Assembly: GCA_003991915.1 (NCBI GenBank)
Contig: RQTK01000517.1
Location: 224,723 to 288,722, forward strand
Origin: Elysia chlorotica
Lineage: Eukaryota; Mollusca; Gastropoda; Plakobranchidae
Direction of reading: 5' to 3'
Length of the DNA: 64,000 nucleotides
The notes under the pieces were generated by a model. That model was not told where the DNA came from. It searched no databases and saw only the letters and a program-made list of their open reading frames with translations. A program made the translations under genes and the position numbers. Shown in pieces: positions 1 through 14,200 of the stretch (its first letter is position 1; every line of letters starts with the position of its first letter).

Positions 1-172
1 CTCAACAAACTTAGCGCTGCACGTTGAAGGCCCTCGGGAGCCCGGGAGATCGTGAGCAACAGGGAGTCTACCAATAAATAAACGGAGGGGAAAGTAGCCC
101 TGGGTGAGCCGGTGACATCGGCGGGAGTGAGTTTTAATAAGGTTGGCGGAAATCTCTAAGAAGTTCGCACCA

Positions 173-206
173 GGGGGATGGGGATGGGGGAGGGGGAGTG
201 GGAGAG
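173..206 (+). other. G-quadruplex-forming G-rich block
   Basis: Four runs of four or five G are separated by loops of one or two bases, followed by a further GGG. This matches the classical intramolecular G-quadruplex pattern with very short loops. Nothing else marks it as a promoter, so its role is unknown. Confidence 0.6.
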
Positions 207-394
207 GCCATGGATCACTTGAGAGTGGGACACTTTCATCCAAATAAACAAACCTGCAGCTTCAAAGACAACATCACAATAAACCGACACATAGATGGTG
301 AAAAACGCATACCCCAATAAAAGATGTACGTGTGTATTGTATGGATAAAAAAGGCAACAAAATGTGAAGTGGATATACCATTCCTAGTGATTGA

Positions 395-470
395 GGTGAT
401 AGCTCAGCAGTGTTGTTGAATGGCGAGCAAGAGTCCCGGGTTCGAATACCAGATGGTACTCCGATATATG
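395..470 (+). repeat. tRNA-derived SINE head
   Basis: The segment has a pol III A-box-like motif (TAGCTCAGCAG) followed about 40 bases later by a good B box (GGGTTCGAATACC). This spacing is typical of a tRNA or a tRNA-derived SINE head. No closed acceptor stem is obvious, so a SINE head is more likely than a working tRNA gene. Confidence 0.55.
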
Positions 471-1181
471 CATGTGGTTATTCTTCAAGCCTAAGGGACA
501 AAAAATAGCGAAAAGAAGTTTCTTCAATGCATGAGCAACAGAATGGTAAATGCCGCCTTTTTTAGGTATGAGAAGAAAAAAATGCTCAATTAACTCTGCA
601 CAGCAAAACAAATAAATACAAATCTCGTAACGATATCCTGAACAAAGTTTTTATCTCAAGAGTTTTATTCCCACTGTTATTATTAATCTATAATACTGCT
701 ATGTCATCGTTATTCATGAACCCTGTTTTACTTTTAGTGTTTTTATATATTTTTTTCAACTATCCACAGATGACTATGAGAAACATACCAAAACTTTCCA
801 ACACGAAGCGTATCGTAAACACAATCGTTTTGTTGTTGTTTTTGTTTTTATTGTTGCTGTTGTAGTTCTCATTGTTTTTACCCCAATGGCAAACAAAAAC
901 CTGCCATATTTTTAAAGTTAAATATTTACACATAAAGCATAGACGATTAAATGTCTTTTAATCGCTTTTATTATACCCCTGGTCATTAACCTCAACAAGA
1001 AATCGACACCCAAACACCGCAGGTGCAGCAAAATTATAAAACTAATAAAGAATTCAGACACACACAAATTTCAACATTGAAAAATGACATCACCAAGCAC
1101 AATTTCTTCCACAAGTGCTTAGAACAGGCAAGTGGAGATCTTGTTGCTGGGCTTCTGTGATTGTTTAGTTAACATTTCCGA

Positions 1182-1262
1182 TCCTCCGAGATCGCGCCTG
1201 GTCCGTCCCTCCCTGGGGGAGCTGCCTTCCTCCCTCCTCCCTCCCTCCCTGTCTCACTCCCT
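1182..1262. other. GC-rich, C-rich tract
   Basis: A local GC-rich block in AT-rich surroundings contains repeated CCCTCC motifs around 1225-1252. On the minus strand this reads as several GGGAGG runs capable of forming a G-quadruplex. It could be part of a promoter, but no start site or downstream exon can be tied to it. Confidence 0.35.
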
Positions 1263-2306
1263 GGGAGGCCGGCTAGATGGCTTTCATGTGTGCACGGCGA
1301 ATACTCCGTGCCAGTGAGGTGCTCACTCCAGCCAAGGTGAGATGGAGAACGCGCATTGGCATAGCAGTAGCGCGCTCGTGCATGGTGACCCAAGGCGTGT
1401 GCTCACCATACATGTGCATTAGGAACTGACATTTCATTGATTTGTCGAAAATGTGTTGTTAAATTTTATCGAAGGGTGAATATATTGATAGTAATAATAC
1501 TACATTACATTTATACAGCGCTTTCCGCTTCGAAAAAAAATGTTCAAAGGGATTTGCATAGTACGCCATAAATGAATACTTTCGGAAAGGAAAAGTTTCG
1601 ACTGTTTTTTTTTTTCTTCTTTTTTTTTTAATTCATTCACATACACACACACACATACACAAAGAGACAGACAGGAAGGTAGACAGCTTTAGATATACTG
1701 ACAGAGAGACACTGATAAAGAAATGGAAAAAGAAAATAATTATACAATTACACATACACATACACACACACATCAGTATAGGACAATCAAAATGTCTCCT
1801 GGTGATAAAAACAAGTGCTCAATTATACCCATGCGCCGATCAGTCAGTAGAAGATGAAAAATCAATAAGATGTAACTTCTGATTAAGGATATCACGGACT
1901 TACAAAACAGCGATTGGCTTTGGGACTTAGTAGAATTGACTTCTTTATTTCTTGTTCTTTTCTCATTTATTTAACGACGGGAAAATGCATTACGGCGCAG
2001 GCTGTATTATAATTATGTAGATAATTATACTTTTTCATAAATCCACCTTGTATAAAATATAATAACTCAATTCTGTTATGTAAATCAAGTATGCCCAAAA
2101 TAGGTACAGTTCATCACGCTCTTCTTTAATTTGCCAATAATTGTTTCAATGGTAATGTTGCTCAATAATTTCATCTTAAATAAAAATGTTCTGTTTTAAT
2201 TACTAAGGTGTATAATAAAGAATAGCATCTTCTTGTGTCTGTATCGCGTTTGTCCTTTTTAACTTGCTGTATTGTACTTCTCTCTAAATCTTGCAATACT
2301 CTTCAG

Positions 2307-2440
2307 AATCCTTGCCAGCCTACCCACATCAACCAAGCTTATCCATCTACCAGTATTGTACAATGATGTAGATCTGCAGAGTCCAGCCTCCGCTTGGTTA
2401 GCGAGAGACCTCCAGACCCTGGCTACCGAAGCGATAGACC
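2307..2440 (+). other. Candidate orphan exon, unknown protein
   Basis: A pyrimidine-rich acceptor (ends CTCTTCAG) precedes 2307 and a strong donor (GTGAGT) follows 2440. Between them one frame is open and encodes about 44 residues of varied, protein-like composition, including LPTSTKLIHLPVLYND and a stretch ending TLATEAID. I do not recognise the family. The exon would start one base into a codon and end in phase 1. The reverse strand is also open here, which weakens the case. It does not resemble the acidic N-terminus of the CFAP44 gene downstream, so it may be a pseudogene fragment or chance. Confidence 0.25.
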
Positions 2441-3139
2441 GTGAGTTTATCAGTCTGAGCAGTGCTCCTTTCATCTTGCCTGATTGCCTCATTAGTTAGA
2501 CTGAAGAAGCATGACCCTAGAAACAGTGGATCGAGAGCCGGTATGGAAAAATTAGGAAAAAGGAAAAAGTGCAATACAATTTTGGCAAAGAGGGAAAAAA
2601 GAAGGAAGACGAAACGGAGGAAATAATGAAGAGTAAGGAACAATTGCAGGGAAAATAAAGGCGGGGATTGGGGGGGGGGGGCATGATAAGACACGGAAAC
2701 ATAAAAAGAACAATGTTTCAATGTTAGTCACGTTATACGTATTTGAATCCCAACTACATTCTAGTGGGTACTGTGAAACTTTTTGAAAAATTTAGTAATG
2801 GTAAAAAAATTTACCAAGGTATATAAATAAAAGGTAAGTTTCTGTCTGGAAGAAAACAGTTTTCAAAATCAAACAAAACAAACAAACGGCATAGTTTATC
2901 TCTTACGTACGGTACCTTTTTAATGATCAACAAACTGCGAGGAAAGAAATCACGATAAAAGGGTTAATCATATTAGGCGGGAGTCTTTACACCACTACTA
3001 AAGGACTACAGAGGAAAGGTATAATAAATCAGACACGCCACTAAGTAGCATTAGATTCAGTTTCAATGTCCAAGATCAAGGAGCCCTGGCTCCGCTATCT
3101 GGTGATAACTCCTTCCCTCCAAGGGGCGTTAATCAAATT

Positions 3140-3205
3140 ATTATGGCGGTTGGCGCAGTCGCCCGGAGATTTGAACCGCAGCCCTTTATCAGCCGCATCC
3201 TATAA
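3140..3205 (-). repeat. Degenerate tRNA-like segment
   Basis: On the minus strand there is a B-box-like motif (GGTTCAAATCTCC), with a weak A-box-like stretch upstream of it. It resembles the heads of the SINEs elsewhere in the window but is degraded. Confidence 0.3.
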
Positions 3206-4265
3206 TTGTTCTCAGAGATTCCAGTAACGCATGTTAACTGATAAATCAACAAACGATAGAAGGCCGGTGCGTATAGTCCTAACTAAGCCGACATTAATCC
3301 CCCAAGCAAGTGGACTACAAACGAGATTTGTGGAATGCAAAGAAAATACCGTCTGTGGCTGTGAGAGCTTGCTGGCGTGGTTCTGAAAGGTGGAGATCCA
3401 AGAGGAGAGAAAATTATTGTCCATATCTCTCAATCAGATTTTGGCGACGTGGACAGTTTTGGTGTGAGAAACGAAATTAGTATTCTTTTATGATCACCAG
3501 GTGATAATGTACTGCATGTTTTACAATGATTACCCCATTACACAAAGAAGGAGGGTAATTAATTCTCCTATCGCATGGTTTTCACTTTGTTTCTTAACCA
3601 TAGAGGAGCATGCAATAGTTTGATCAGGTCCAAAAAATTATAGTTAATTGGCAAGTTGTTGTTTTTCCTCTAAAAATTATGGTTCATAAACATAATAGAG
3701 AAATCAGTTCAAATGAAAACAGTACATTGATTATCAGTTTTACAACGCGTAAATAGTTAAGTCATCTTATTCCTGAACAGATTTGATAGTTAATAATGTG
3801 TTCACGGTATACTGATTATGTTATTTGATGAGATTTCAATAAATTCTAGTCATACATATGAAAAACACATTTAGCAAAAAAAAAAGGATATCTCACAAAA
3901 TTAGGTAGTAAAGAAACACATAACCAGACGAGTAGTTAAATAGGATGTAATATCCAGGTTAGCTCTGAAATATTTATTTTTGTAAATAGCAGAGTATATA
4001 CGCTATTGGCTTTGAAATTGGGGAAGGGGCATATTAAAAAATAAAAAAAAGCAGCAACGACAACAAACTATATTGCGCTGTCTTTGCTACAAGTTAAGAA
4101 CATGTGTTTATTTATGTGCGCAGTAAGAAAAAAATGCAATTTATTTGCAATTCTTTATTGACATATTGAAAATACGAAATACACGATTAAGTAAAAATAA
4201 AATACGTACACAAATAGTAACTGTGTGTCTATGAATGAAAAATATTAGGCCTTGAAGAGGCTGAA

Positions 4266-4330
<65 letters not shown>
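4266..4330. repeat. (GA)n microsatellite
   Basis: A nearly pure GA dinucleotide tract of about 65 bases. Confidence 0.95.
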
Positions 4331-4333
<3 letters not shown>

Positions 4334-5674
4334 GATAGAAAGGCTATATAGATGAAGACACTAAGTTGTAAGGAACACCAACAAAACCATTGTGGTAAAG
4401 TTTATTTAACTAATGTACATGAATTTTTATCAGGATCCTCGTTGTTAGACACCTAAAAAAGAAAACTGATAACTCATTTAAAGTTTTTTTTAGAACTTAG
4501 TGAGCTAGGAATCAAAGTTTAATATGTGGATGGAATAAGTCTTGATCACCCTTTAATTAAAGAAAATAATGTAAAGAAGGATAAATTAAATACAACAACA
4601 AACTAAAACAACAACGAAAACAAAAACTACAAGCACAAGAGTCAGGAGGGCGGAGCAAGGCATCTTGAGAACAAGAGATCCAGGACTCCCGTGGCGAATT
4701 CTTACTCAATATATGCTGCGCCAAGAATGAGGCGCGAAGATTGTGTTTGTACACTGCACGTGTGTCTGATAATGTGCTTCACACTTCCAATAATGTGAGT
4801 TATGTCAGTGCGCACGGTCGGCTATGATGGGTTCCATATGGGACAGCCGCGCGGTTATGAGGGAAATTCACCCAGTTTTTTTTTCGGGATTTTTCGCTGA
4901 GACCTTTTGTTTTAGAAGCGTATCTGAAATGAGATGTCTACAATTAATTTTATAGGGCTTTCCCAAGCGGTTATTTTTAAATTAAATTTTTAGTATCTCC
5001 AAAAAGAAGAACAGCATTAATGACGATGACAAAAGTGGTCGTATTTGTTGTAAGGGTTATATTACCAGGTTAACGATTTAAAAAGGGATCTATGTAATGA
5101 TGTAATAATAGACTCATTTAAAAAAACTAATAATACATACTTGATTTTTAATTTTTATTTCAGAGAATAATGTCCATTCTTTTTTCAATTTCAAGCTAAA
5201 AGTTTGAAGTGATTAAAAAAACCCTTATTGCCACAAGTGTTCCCCCCTCGCTAGAAGAGGGTGGTCTTTGGCTGCTTGTTATTATTGTTAAATTTTTAGT
5301 TACTATAATTATTATTAGTGTCACTTTTTCACAAAGGTACACAAAGAGTAAAGCAAAGATGTTGTTTGTTGTTTGTTTTGTTTTGTTTTAAGAGTAAATA
5401 GTATTTGAACGAAGTTTTAAAGTTAGGAGGTGACTTTTTAAAGACAACTGTTACTCATTTTGTATTTATGAATAATAAAAAAAAGAATCAATCTGTAAAA
5501 ACAAGGCATAGACCATTCTGCGAAAAAGGACATATCTGTTAAAGTACGCAAGCGACTCGAATCATGTATCGTCTTTTAGTAGAAATTGATCTGGTGGGGG
5601 AAGCGGAGGCGACACAAAGAGTGAGTGAGAGAAAGAAAAAAATACAGAGAGAGGTGTGGGAAAGATAGAGGGAA

Positions 5675-5682
<8 letters not shown>

Positions 5683-5715
<33 letters not shown>

Positions 5716-5731
5716 GAGAGAGGGAGAGAGA
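5683..5731. repeat. (GA)n microsatellite, interrupted
   Basis: A GA tract with an A-rich leader and a few interruptions. Confidence 0.9.
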
Positions 5732-6182
5732 ATAAGAGAAAAATATAGAGATCAGTAACTTTACATTAAAAAAATGTTTACCTCGCATAGCCTGTTTAAC
5801 CTAAACTCATAAGCTCCAGTTATTAAAATAGTTAATAAGTTAGTGTCTCAGAAAAATGTTTAAAATTTATAAAAGCGCATTTTTGTTGGTTTGAAAAAAA
5901 GAAGATTGGAATACTCATAACATGAATGAAAGTATTATACGCACAAATTTTACTATTGATTCCTTCTCTCTCAGAAGAGCTAAAAATAAACGTGACAGAT
6001 GAATGTATTTTGAGATGATCTTTCCGAATTGCTGGGCAAAATGAAGTAGTGGATTCGAACACAGAAAAGTGAAGATTGAAAAAAAAAACATTTTCTCAGA
6101 AATAAGTATACTTTAACGTCATCTGCAGCCTATGAAAAAATACATCATTGCACAGCTGATTAAAGTTTGTCAAAAAACGACG

Positions 6183-6289
<107 letters not shown>

Positions 6290-6629
6290 CACGTTTAAAA
6301 AATGCCGGGTTAGGTACAATGTATTATATAATTTTAACGAAGAGAGCTCAAACTGCGTATCATAATCAAGAAAGGAAAGTGAAATTGTCATTCAACGATT
6401 CAACGTTATGGCAAACCAAACAAGAATTACTAAGATGTGCAATGTGACATGAATCCAGCGACCAATTTTCTAGGACGATATTAAACTTCTGAGAGATGCT
6501 CCTACGCAGACGGATTGTGCGGAGGTTTTGTTCGTTTTATTTGTTTTGCTTTTTTGCTTAGCGCCCAACGTCTGCAACATTTTGTGGACGAGCCCTGTGA
6601 TTTACTTCTGACAATTTTTTTTGTGCTGA

Positions 6630-6800
6630 CACTCAGAGACAGTGGGGGTGAGACGATGTCTCCTGTCTCTATTGGTCACATTATACTGATCCCGATCCAG
6701 CCAGTAAGGGGCGAAATGGGACAAATACATTTTCGATCAATCGTGGGTCTCGAACGGGGGACCTCCCGATTAGGAGACCAATCTCAATCGCTTAAATCGT
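6630..6800 (-). repeat. tRNA-derived SINE, minus strand
   Basis: Read on the minus strand, a tRNA-like head with a B box (GGTCCCCCGTTCGAGACCC, about 6748-6766) is followed by a central domain near 6650-6715. That domain has GGTC/GTGACC-type motifs shared with the copies near 16300, 51600, 52950 and 56800. This is the same composite family: tRNA head, conserved core, then tail. Confidence 0.6.
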
Positions 6801-8287
6801 GTGAAGGTGCTTTGGTCTCAAAGATTTGGGATTTGTTTTTCGAGTCAACCATAAGCATGAATCTAACGCAAGAAGGATTGGAAGAACCTAATACAGAAGC
6901 CATCATAAAAAACTTGTCTTGAACGGGGATCGAAACTTTACCTATATACGTCAAGAGCGGAACAAAAAATAACCCATGTCGGTCTACCACAAGACCAATA
7001 GCCTTCCGAGATGCTTCTCAAACTGACCACGTTGTAAGTTACCACGATGATGTATACCTACTTACGACCCAGTATATAAATAAAAGCAAATTACACATGC
7101 ATCAAAATAGGTGTTTTCGTTTAGCACTTTTCCAAGCAGTGGTTTAAAAAAAAACTGCTGTTGTCTTGCTTTGCTTTCTTTCTTTCACATTAATTTTTCT
7201 TTTAAAAAAGTGTGAAAATCATTTATTAAAGCGGTAATCTTAAAAGGTGACTTCAGAAATTATGAAAAAGGGTGAGTTTTAACATAATTTAGGCACTTCT
7301 GATTAGGACACTAACTGTGTGCCTCTTGAGAGAACAGGAGGTGGGCAGATATTGGTGTTTTAAACCGACAATAATGGGGGGGGGGGGTGGCATACGATAA
7401 CAGTGACTTAATGAAACGCCCAGTATGACATGAAAAAGAAAAACATGCTTGGCATCTGAAAAAATGTTGTTTTTTTTTAATTTTATGAACACACAAAAAA
7501 GATATAAAGAATGAAAAAAAAGAATTAAAAAGCATGCGTTCAAATCATATAGATAAAAATGTGCAGTTGTGAAGACAATACGAAATAAAATTATATTAAG
7601 TAACTTCACAAAAATCCCGAAACACAATAAGAAAAATCACACCATGAATATTTAAAATTTTCTCTATGGCACGAACGAGCATTAATTTGGAATGCTTCAT
7701 TGGTGGGAAAGTGTCACTTTGCAAATGCATCCAGTGTTTTGAGACACTGCCTAGTATAAAAAATAACTCGAAGAACTATGGAAAACAATGCAGAGAAAGG
7801 TTTGATGGTTGTTGTTGTTTTTGTCCTTACAATGATGACTTGAAAACGTTTTAGAGCTTTAAATGTTCATTTAAATCTAGAGTATTTTGTCACAATTTCT
7901 CTGAATCTATCCTATATTTTCAAGGGATAGATTAGATAATGCAGCGTACGCTAGACATAGACCTGGACTAAGAGCGCTTTAAGAAAGTAAAAACTTACCC
8001 TAAGAACTAAGCCTAAAATATCGTTGTACATACAATCCATAATTTAGATTCAGATGCAGATTTTCGTTTTTTACGTATTTAATTCTTTCAAGAAAAACGT
8101 TTTTAAGGATCAAAGAATTTGTAGCGTTACATTGTTATTCAAAAAAAGGTATTCAAAGTCAAAGTCTGCAGTATAATTATAAAAGTCTAAAACAACCGAG
8201 TGCTAACTCATATAGATTTCATATTCGTTTACAACTATAAATATCTAACCCGAATTTAAATTATTTAAAGTTATTTTGTTTTAACAG

Positions 8288-11200
8288 ATGAAGCTGATGA
8301 ACAGAAAGAAGATGTCGATAAAATCCCAGCAAGCGCAGATGAAACGCAAGAAAATGTGCCACGGGAAGAAACTGATGAGACCCTCCAGGAGGCTACACAA
8401 ACAAGTGGGGTGTCCGATCCCACTCATAGCTCTGCTGAGCCAGAGGGAAAACCACCGGGGGAGTCTGTATCCCCTGACATTGAGGCTGCAAAGACGCGAG
8501 AGTCGGGTAAAAAGCACGAAAAGAAACAGCCAGATGATGCAGAAAGCAAGCGAAAAGCTGTTTCTAAAAGGCAACACTCATCTGAAAAATTGGACAAATC
8601 CCAAGACCCTAAAGAAGCCAAAGATGTACAGGGTGCTGCAGCTAGCTCTGAGAAGGAACAAGTAAAGCCAAGTAATGAAAAAGCTGAAACAACCCAAACA
8701 AAATCTGAACCTTCAGCAAAAACCGATGCTGGCGCTACAGTTAGCTCTGAGAAGGAACAAGTAAAGCCAAGTAATGAAAAAGCTGAAACAACCCAAACAA
8801 AAGCTGAACCTTCAGGAAAAACCGATGTTTCATCTGTAATGGAAACTACTAATTCTCTTGAAACAGTTTCTTCGAGGGCTGACGTAGAAGAGGAGGGAAA
8901 CAATGTTGAAACCATAGTTTGGGAATGGGAGCAAGAATTAGAGGAGTACGATGAGCCTGATATTTACCCATCGGAGAAAGATTACATCATGGTGCCTGTT
9001 CAGGTAGAAATAACTGACGAAGAAGAACAAGAAATGGGGGAACCTGCAAAGGAAAAAATGGAGTCCGAAAATTTAGAGCAAGGTGAACAAAGCAAAGATA
9101 CGCAATCGGAAACAGCTGAAAAAGAAGAACAAAGTGAAGATACGCAATCGAAAAAAGTAGAAAAAGAAGAACCAAGCAAAGATGCACAGCCTAAAAATGA
9201 TGAAAAAGAACAAAGCAAAGATGCGCAATCGGAAAAAGTAGATAAAGAAGAAAAAGGCAAAGATGCGCAATTGGAAAAAGTGCTTCAGAGTCATCATCCA
9301 GAAGAAAACCGTGAGAGAGAAAGCTCAAGCTCAGAAAAAAGTCGGGCAATGTCAGAGGAAAGTATAAAAACAAACGAAAAGGAAGGAATACAAGAGAAGA
9401 CACAAGATAAGGATCCCGATGGCGCAAAAGACCAAGTAGAAGATGGTGAGGGGAGAAAGATAAAAGATGAGGGAGAAGATATATTAAGTACTGAAGAACA
9501 GACAAAAGAAAAAATCGAATCAGATTTTGTCGAAAGTGGGACTAAATCAATCGATGGTGAAACCGATCAACAAAAGCCAACCGATAAAGAGCCAAAGACA
9601 GATACTGAAGTTCCAGAAAAAAATGATGATGGTGATGATGATGGAAAGGCACGGGATATTGTAGACGAAGTCGGGCTAGAAAAAAAAGTAGATGTCGAAC
9701 ATACAACTGATATGGATTTGCAGGCTGAAGGTAGTCCGAGAGAGGGTGATGCTATTGAGAAAGGTTCAACAGATGAAAACTTGAAAGAAGAAACTTCAGG
9801 GAAAAAAGACGATTCGACTGGAGACAGTGAGCTGCAGGAAGAAACCAATGATGACAAAGAAATTCCTGAGGATGGCGAGGACACAAAGATGGTATCTACC
9901 AAACACGAAGACGGGATTTCTGAGAGTGAAATTAACATTGACGGAGAAATAGGAGAATCAGAGCTAGCTCCGTCCGAACAAACAGAAAACGAAATTGAGA
10001 TAAAGGTGGAGAAAGCAAGCGAAGATGGGAAGAAAGTCAGAGATAAAAAGAGTATAGTAAAGGAAACGCCAATGACCGAAACAGGTTCCCTATTAACTAC
10101 AGAGGATGCACTGGATCCGGGAGATGAATTTGAAGAAGCAGGTCTTCCAGAAGCCGAGGCTGAGCCTGCCGAACCTCCACCTAAGAGGTATAAAACCGTA
10201 ATGGTTAGAACATTAGTTCCAAGACCTCCTAAAATACACTATGTTCCCGAGGAGGAGAGAACTACCCATATTACAAACGACAAACATCTTTTTAGAAAAC
10301 GACCCATCTCTTTGGTCATGTCTTTCGGCTATGACTGTCAAAGGATGGCTAATCTCCATGTCTTAGACAAAGAAACTGTTGTTTTCATGTCTGGTTTTGT
10401 TTTGACGTTCTTCAATCATGTAACTAAAGAACAGACATTTCTAAGATGTATCGGCGGTTCGTGTTTCGGCGCTTTGGCGATACATCCTAGTAAACGGCTT
10501 TTTGCCGCAGCAGAGAAAGGCGAGAAACCTATCATAGGGATATGGTCCTACCCTAAGCTACAGCTTTTCCGAAAGCTAAGAGAGGGAACTAATAGAGTAT
10601 ATGCCTCCGTAAACTTCAGTCCCTGTGGTCGTTTTCTGGCTTCTCAAGGTGGGGAGCCTGACTATCTAATCACCGTTTACAACTGGCTAGCAGAAACGCC
10701 TGTGGTCAGAGTCAAGTCTCATGCCCAAGATGTTTTCAGAGTAACATTTTCTAAGGAGCTCGCGGGCAGACTGACTACTTCTGGACTTTGCCACATCAAA
10801 TTTTGGAAAATGGCCACCACGTTCACGGGCCTTAAACTTAAAGGAGACATTGGGCGTTTTGGACGCACAGAGTTGTCAGATATCGAAGGGTACATTGAAA
10901 TGCCTGATGGAAAAGTTCTCAGCGGTACTGAATGGGGAAACATGCTGCTGTGGGAGAACGGTTTGATTGTTGCAGAGGTCTGCATAAAGCCTGAAATCCC
11001 TTGCCATGAAGGCATAATTCGCCAAATAACGCAGGTAGAGAGTGAGTTTTACACAACGGGCCAAGACGGTTGGGTAAGATCGTGGCCTTTTGACACAGTC
11101 GACGCTGCAGAAATCAATACAACCGAGGAGAGTCTTAAAGTGTCCGTGAAGAGTTCAGGTCAGGTCTTGATTAAAGAACACTCCGATATTTGGTTTATTG

Positions 11201-14200
11201 TGCCAGATATTCCCGATGGCAATTCGAATTCTGTGTTTTGGTTTGCGCAGGACGGGAAAGGAAGCATATTACGTGCTGATCTTTCATTTTTAAACACAGC
11301 TAAAGAGCCCTACCAAGTCCTTACAGCACATGGAGGGGCTATTGTCAGCAGCGCCACATCTAAGAATAACTGCATCATGGCCACTCTTGGCGCCGACGGG
11401 CAAATTAGGGTCTATGATTACATAAAACACAAACTTCTCGCCTGCAGAACATTTAGTTCTGCGGGCACGACAATGCTGTGGCCAGGAGTTCTATTTGATC
11501 CAACCTGTTGCACTATTATTGCGGGCTTTGCTGATGGAACATTTCGTGCTATTCGTTTGTCTGGAAAAAAACAAAATGGATTGCCGATGTCCCTTGTCTT
11601 ACATCAAGTGAGAAAACCCCATCAGCGACGATTAACTTGTTTGGACATTGATTTCAGTTTGCGTTTTCTCGCTACAGGCGGTGAGGATGGAACCGTATTT
11701 TTCTTTGACATAGCCAACGATTACTTGCCTTTGTTTTTTGTTAGTATGCCAGATTTCAAACCTGTTGTTTCTATTAAGTGGGCCAAACAAGAAATTAAAG
11801 ACTTAAATGACGAAGAGACGTCTAATAGAATGATTGCTGCCCTTCAAGGAGGAACTTTGATTGACTTTCTCATGCCAAAAGCAACTGATTTCGACAATTC
11901 AGTTTCATATCTTTGCACTGATGTACAGTTCTTAAGACGTTTAGACTTCGAAAGCATCAAGTCTGAGTTGCAACACAATGAAGAGATTGAATTAGAAAGA
12001 TTGGCCGAGGAGCAGCTAAATGCGGCATTAGAGATTGAAAACAGAAAGCGATTAGAGGAAGGTCTTGAGTCGGAGTCCCAACAGAATCTTCGTCTGCTCG
12101 AGGAAGCTGAGGAGCAAGAGCGGATGAAAGCAAGCTCGGGACCGAAGAAAAAATGGCAGCCGCACAAGCCATCTGTGAAGAGCCCATTGAGTCTAATGAT
12201 TCCTTCTCTGATTGATCATGATGAGGTATTCTTGTCGATGGGAGGATACGATGCAGGGTATCTATATTCAATGCGCTTTGGAGAACAGGACAAAAGCAAC
12301 GCATTGAAAGAAAACCCAAGTGAACCCGTAGGTTCTACAAAAATTGAGGATTCTAAAGATCAAGCAATTACAGCGTATTGTATAACAAATGAAGGTGATT
12401 ACGTTTTCTGGGGTTTCTCTGACGGCAGGATAAGAGTTCAAAACGTAGAATACCCATATGCTTTAGAGCATATTGACAAGCACTGGACAGAAGGTATACA
12501 TGACTGTATACGTGGAGAAGTGACATCAATATCCCTTGACAAAGATGGAGTTTTTCTCATCACAACGGGAAACGATGGAAACTGTTTCTTGCTATCTCGT
12601 ATGATGGAAAAAGAATTGGGGGCATATCTAAAAAGAGAAACGCTGCAACCTGTTGAGGTTGTACAAGTAAGAGACGATGTAGTAGACATAGTCGATACAG
12701 CTGCTTACACCCTAGAAGTTTTTAAAAAAGTGGCGAAAGAGATGGCTTTATTAGCTGAAGCAAAGAAAAATAAAGCAGCTAAAAGAGAGGAAATCGCAAG
12801 GCTTCGCATATGGTACAATGACGTTCTGAAGAAGAACAATGAACTTCCCGAAGAAGTCCGTCTGACAGCGACGGAGCTTGCTCTGACCAAGGATAGAGAG
12901 TCTCGAAGAAAAGAGGACCACAAGGCTGCGCTAGAGCAGCTTAAATTGGAAACGGCATGGTACACGCAAAAAGCTATTTTATCCTTAGAAAAATTGAAGA
13001 GTTTTTACATCGATAATATTGCCTATGAACTGTTTGAACTTAGGTCTTTTAACTCGTGTAGCAACTTGTGGTCCTTCCGGATGAACAACCTTCCATCTTG
13101 GTTTATGGATGCAAAAGATAAAGTAGACACACACGTTACACCTCACTCAGTAGACTCCGATACAATGCCAGAGGATGTTTCTGTGAGTCACAGTGAATCT
13201 TTATTACTATCGCCAAAGCCTAAAAGGGAACCAGGCATGGATAAGTTTGTGCACCAGAGGCTTACGCGACTTTGGGAGAGAAAAAAGAAAAGGTTGATAA
13301 GGGCTCGAGAATGGAAGATGTTCCTTCGAACAGAGCCTAAAAGTAAAGAGTTAAGAGAGGAGGACAAAGCAATAGAGGAGGCAAGAGCAAACATGGGTGA
13401 TATGAAACTTAAGTCAGCGGCAGACTATAAGGTACCAGAATCTAAAAAATTGACTGAACATCGTGGAAGAAAGCGACTGGTACTACTGGAAGAGACGATG
13501 TTCAACTATAAGCAAGAATTTAATGAACAAATGCTCAAACTTCGGCTGGACAAAATTGAAAAGCTTGGTAGAATGAAAGAATACAGGCAGAAAATCATTG
13601 AGTGTCACAAGAAGCTTTCGATTGAAGATCAATTGCCTGTGCCAGAGATCAAACCTATGGTTATAACTGAAAATCCAAAGAGAACATTGGAATACACTCT
13701 AGAAGATGTTAGGGAATATAAAAGGCAAATCGAGGAAAAACTGAAAGCCTCTGCGCCAGTAGCAAAAGTTGTTAAAAAACAGGAAGGTCCATCAGTAAAG
13801 CGAAAAGGCCCTGTGAGTGCAGCGCAAAAGCCTCCAACAACTTCAACTAAAACTAATGAGAAAGACACAGAAACTAAAATAGTCCCCGAACAAAGTAGTT
13901 CTCTGGACAGTTTCGCCGAGAGCATACCGGAGGTATTCACACCTTTGGAAGAAATGATTAAAAGAACTGAAATCACAAAGGCAAAATTTTGGCAAAATTA
14001 CTACATAGTCAAAATTAATGAAGAAAAACAATGTTTTGATGCTAAGTTAAAGCTCTTGCGTCACCGAAAACTCAAGCTCGACTTCTTACTGAAAACGGGG
14101 GATGCGAGGATGACTTTGCTGACTCAAGAATTTATCTTGGCGCAACAGAGCGAAGCCTTGGAAGCGTCACTAGAAATGAAGATCCATGACACGACAAAAG

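Noticed and set aside
8356-8358. GTG at 8356 as start of the large CFAP44-like reading frame
   Set aside because: The frame is open upstream to the splice acceptor at 8287, and GTG is not a plausible start here. The codon is an internal Val, and the start lies in an upstream exon.
8288-8665. Overlapping plus-strand frame beginning MKLMNRKK
   Set aside because: It is a shadow of the large CFAP44-like exon in another frame, with no independent support.
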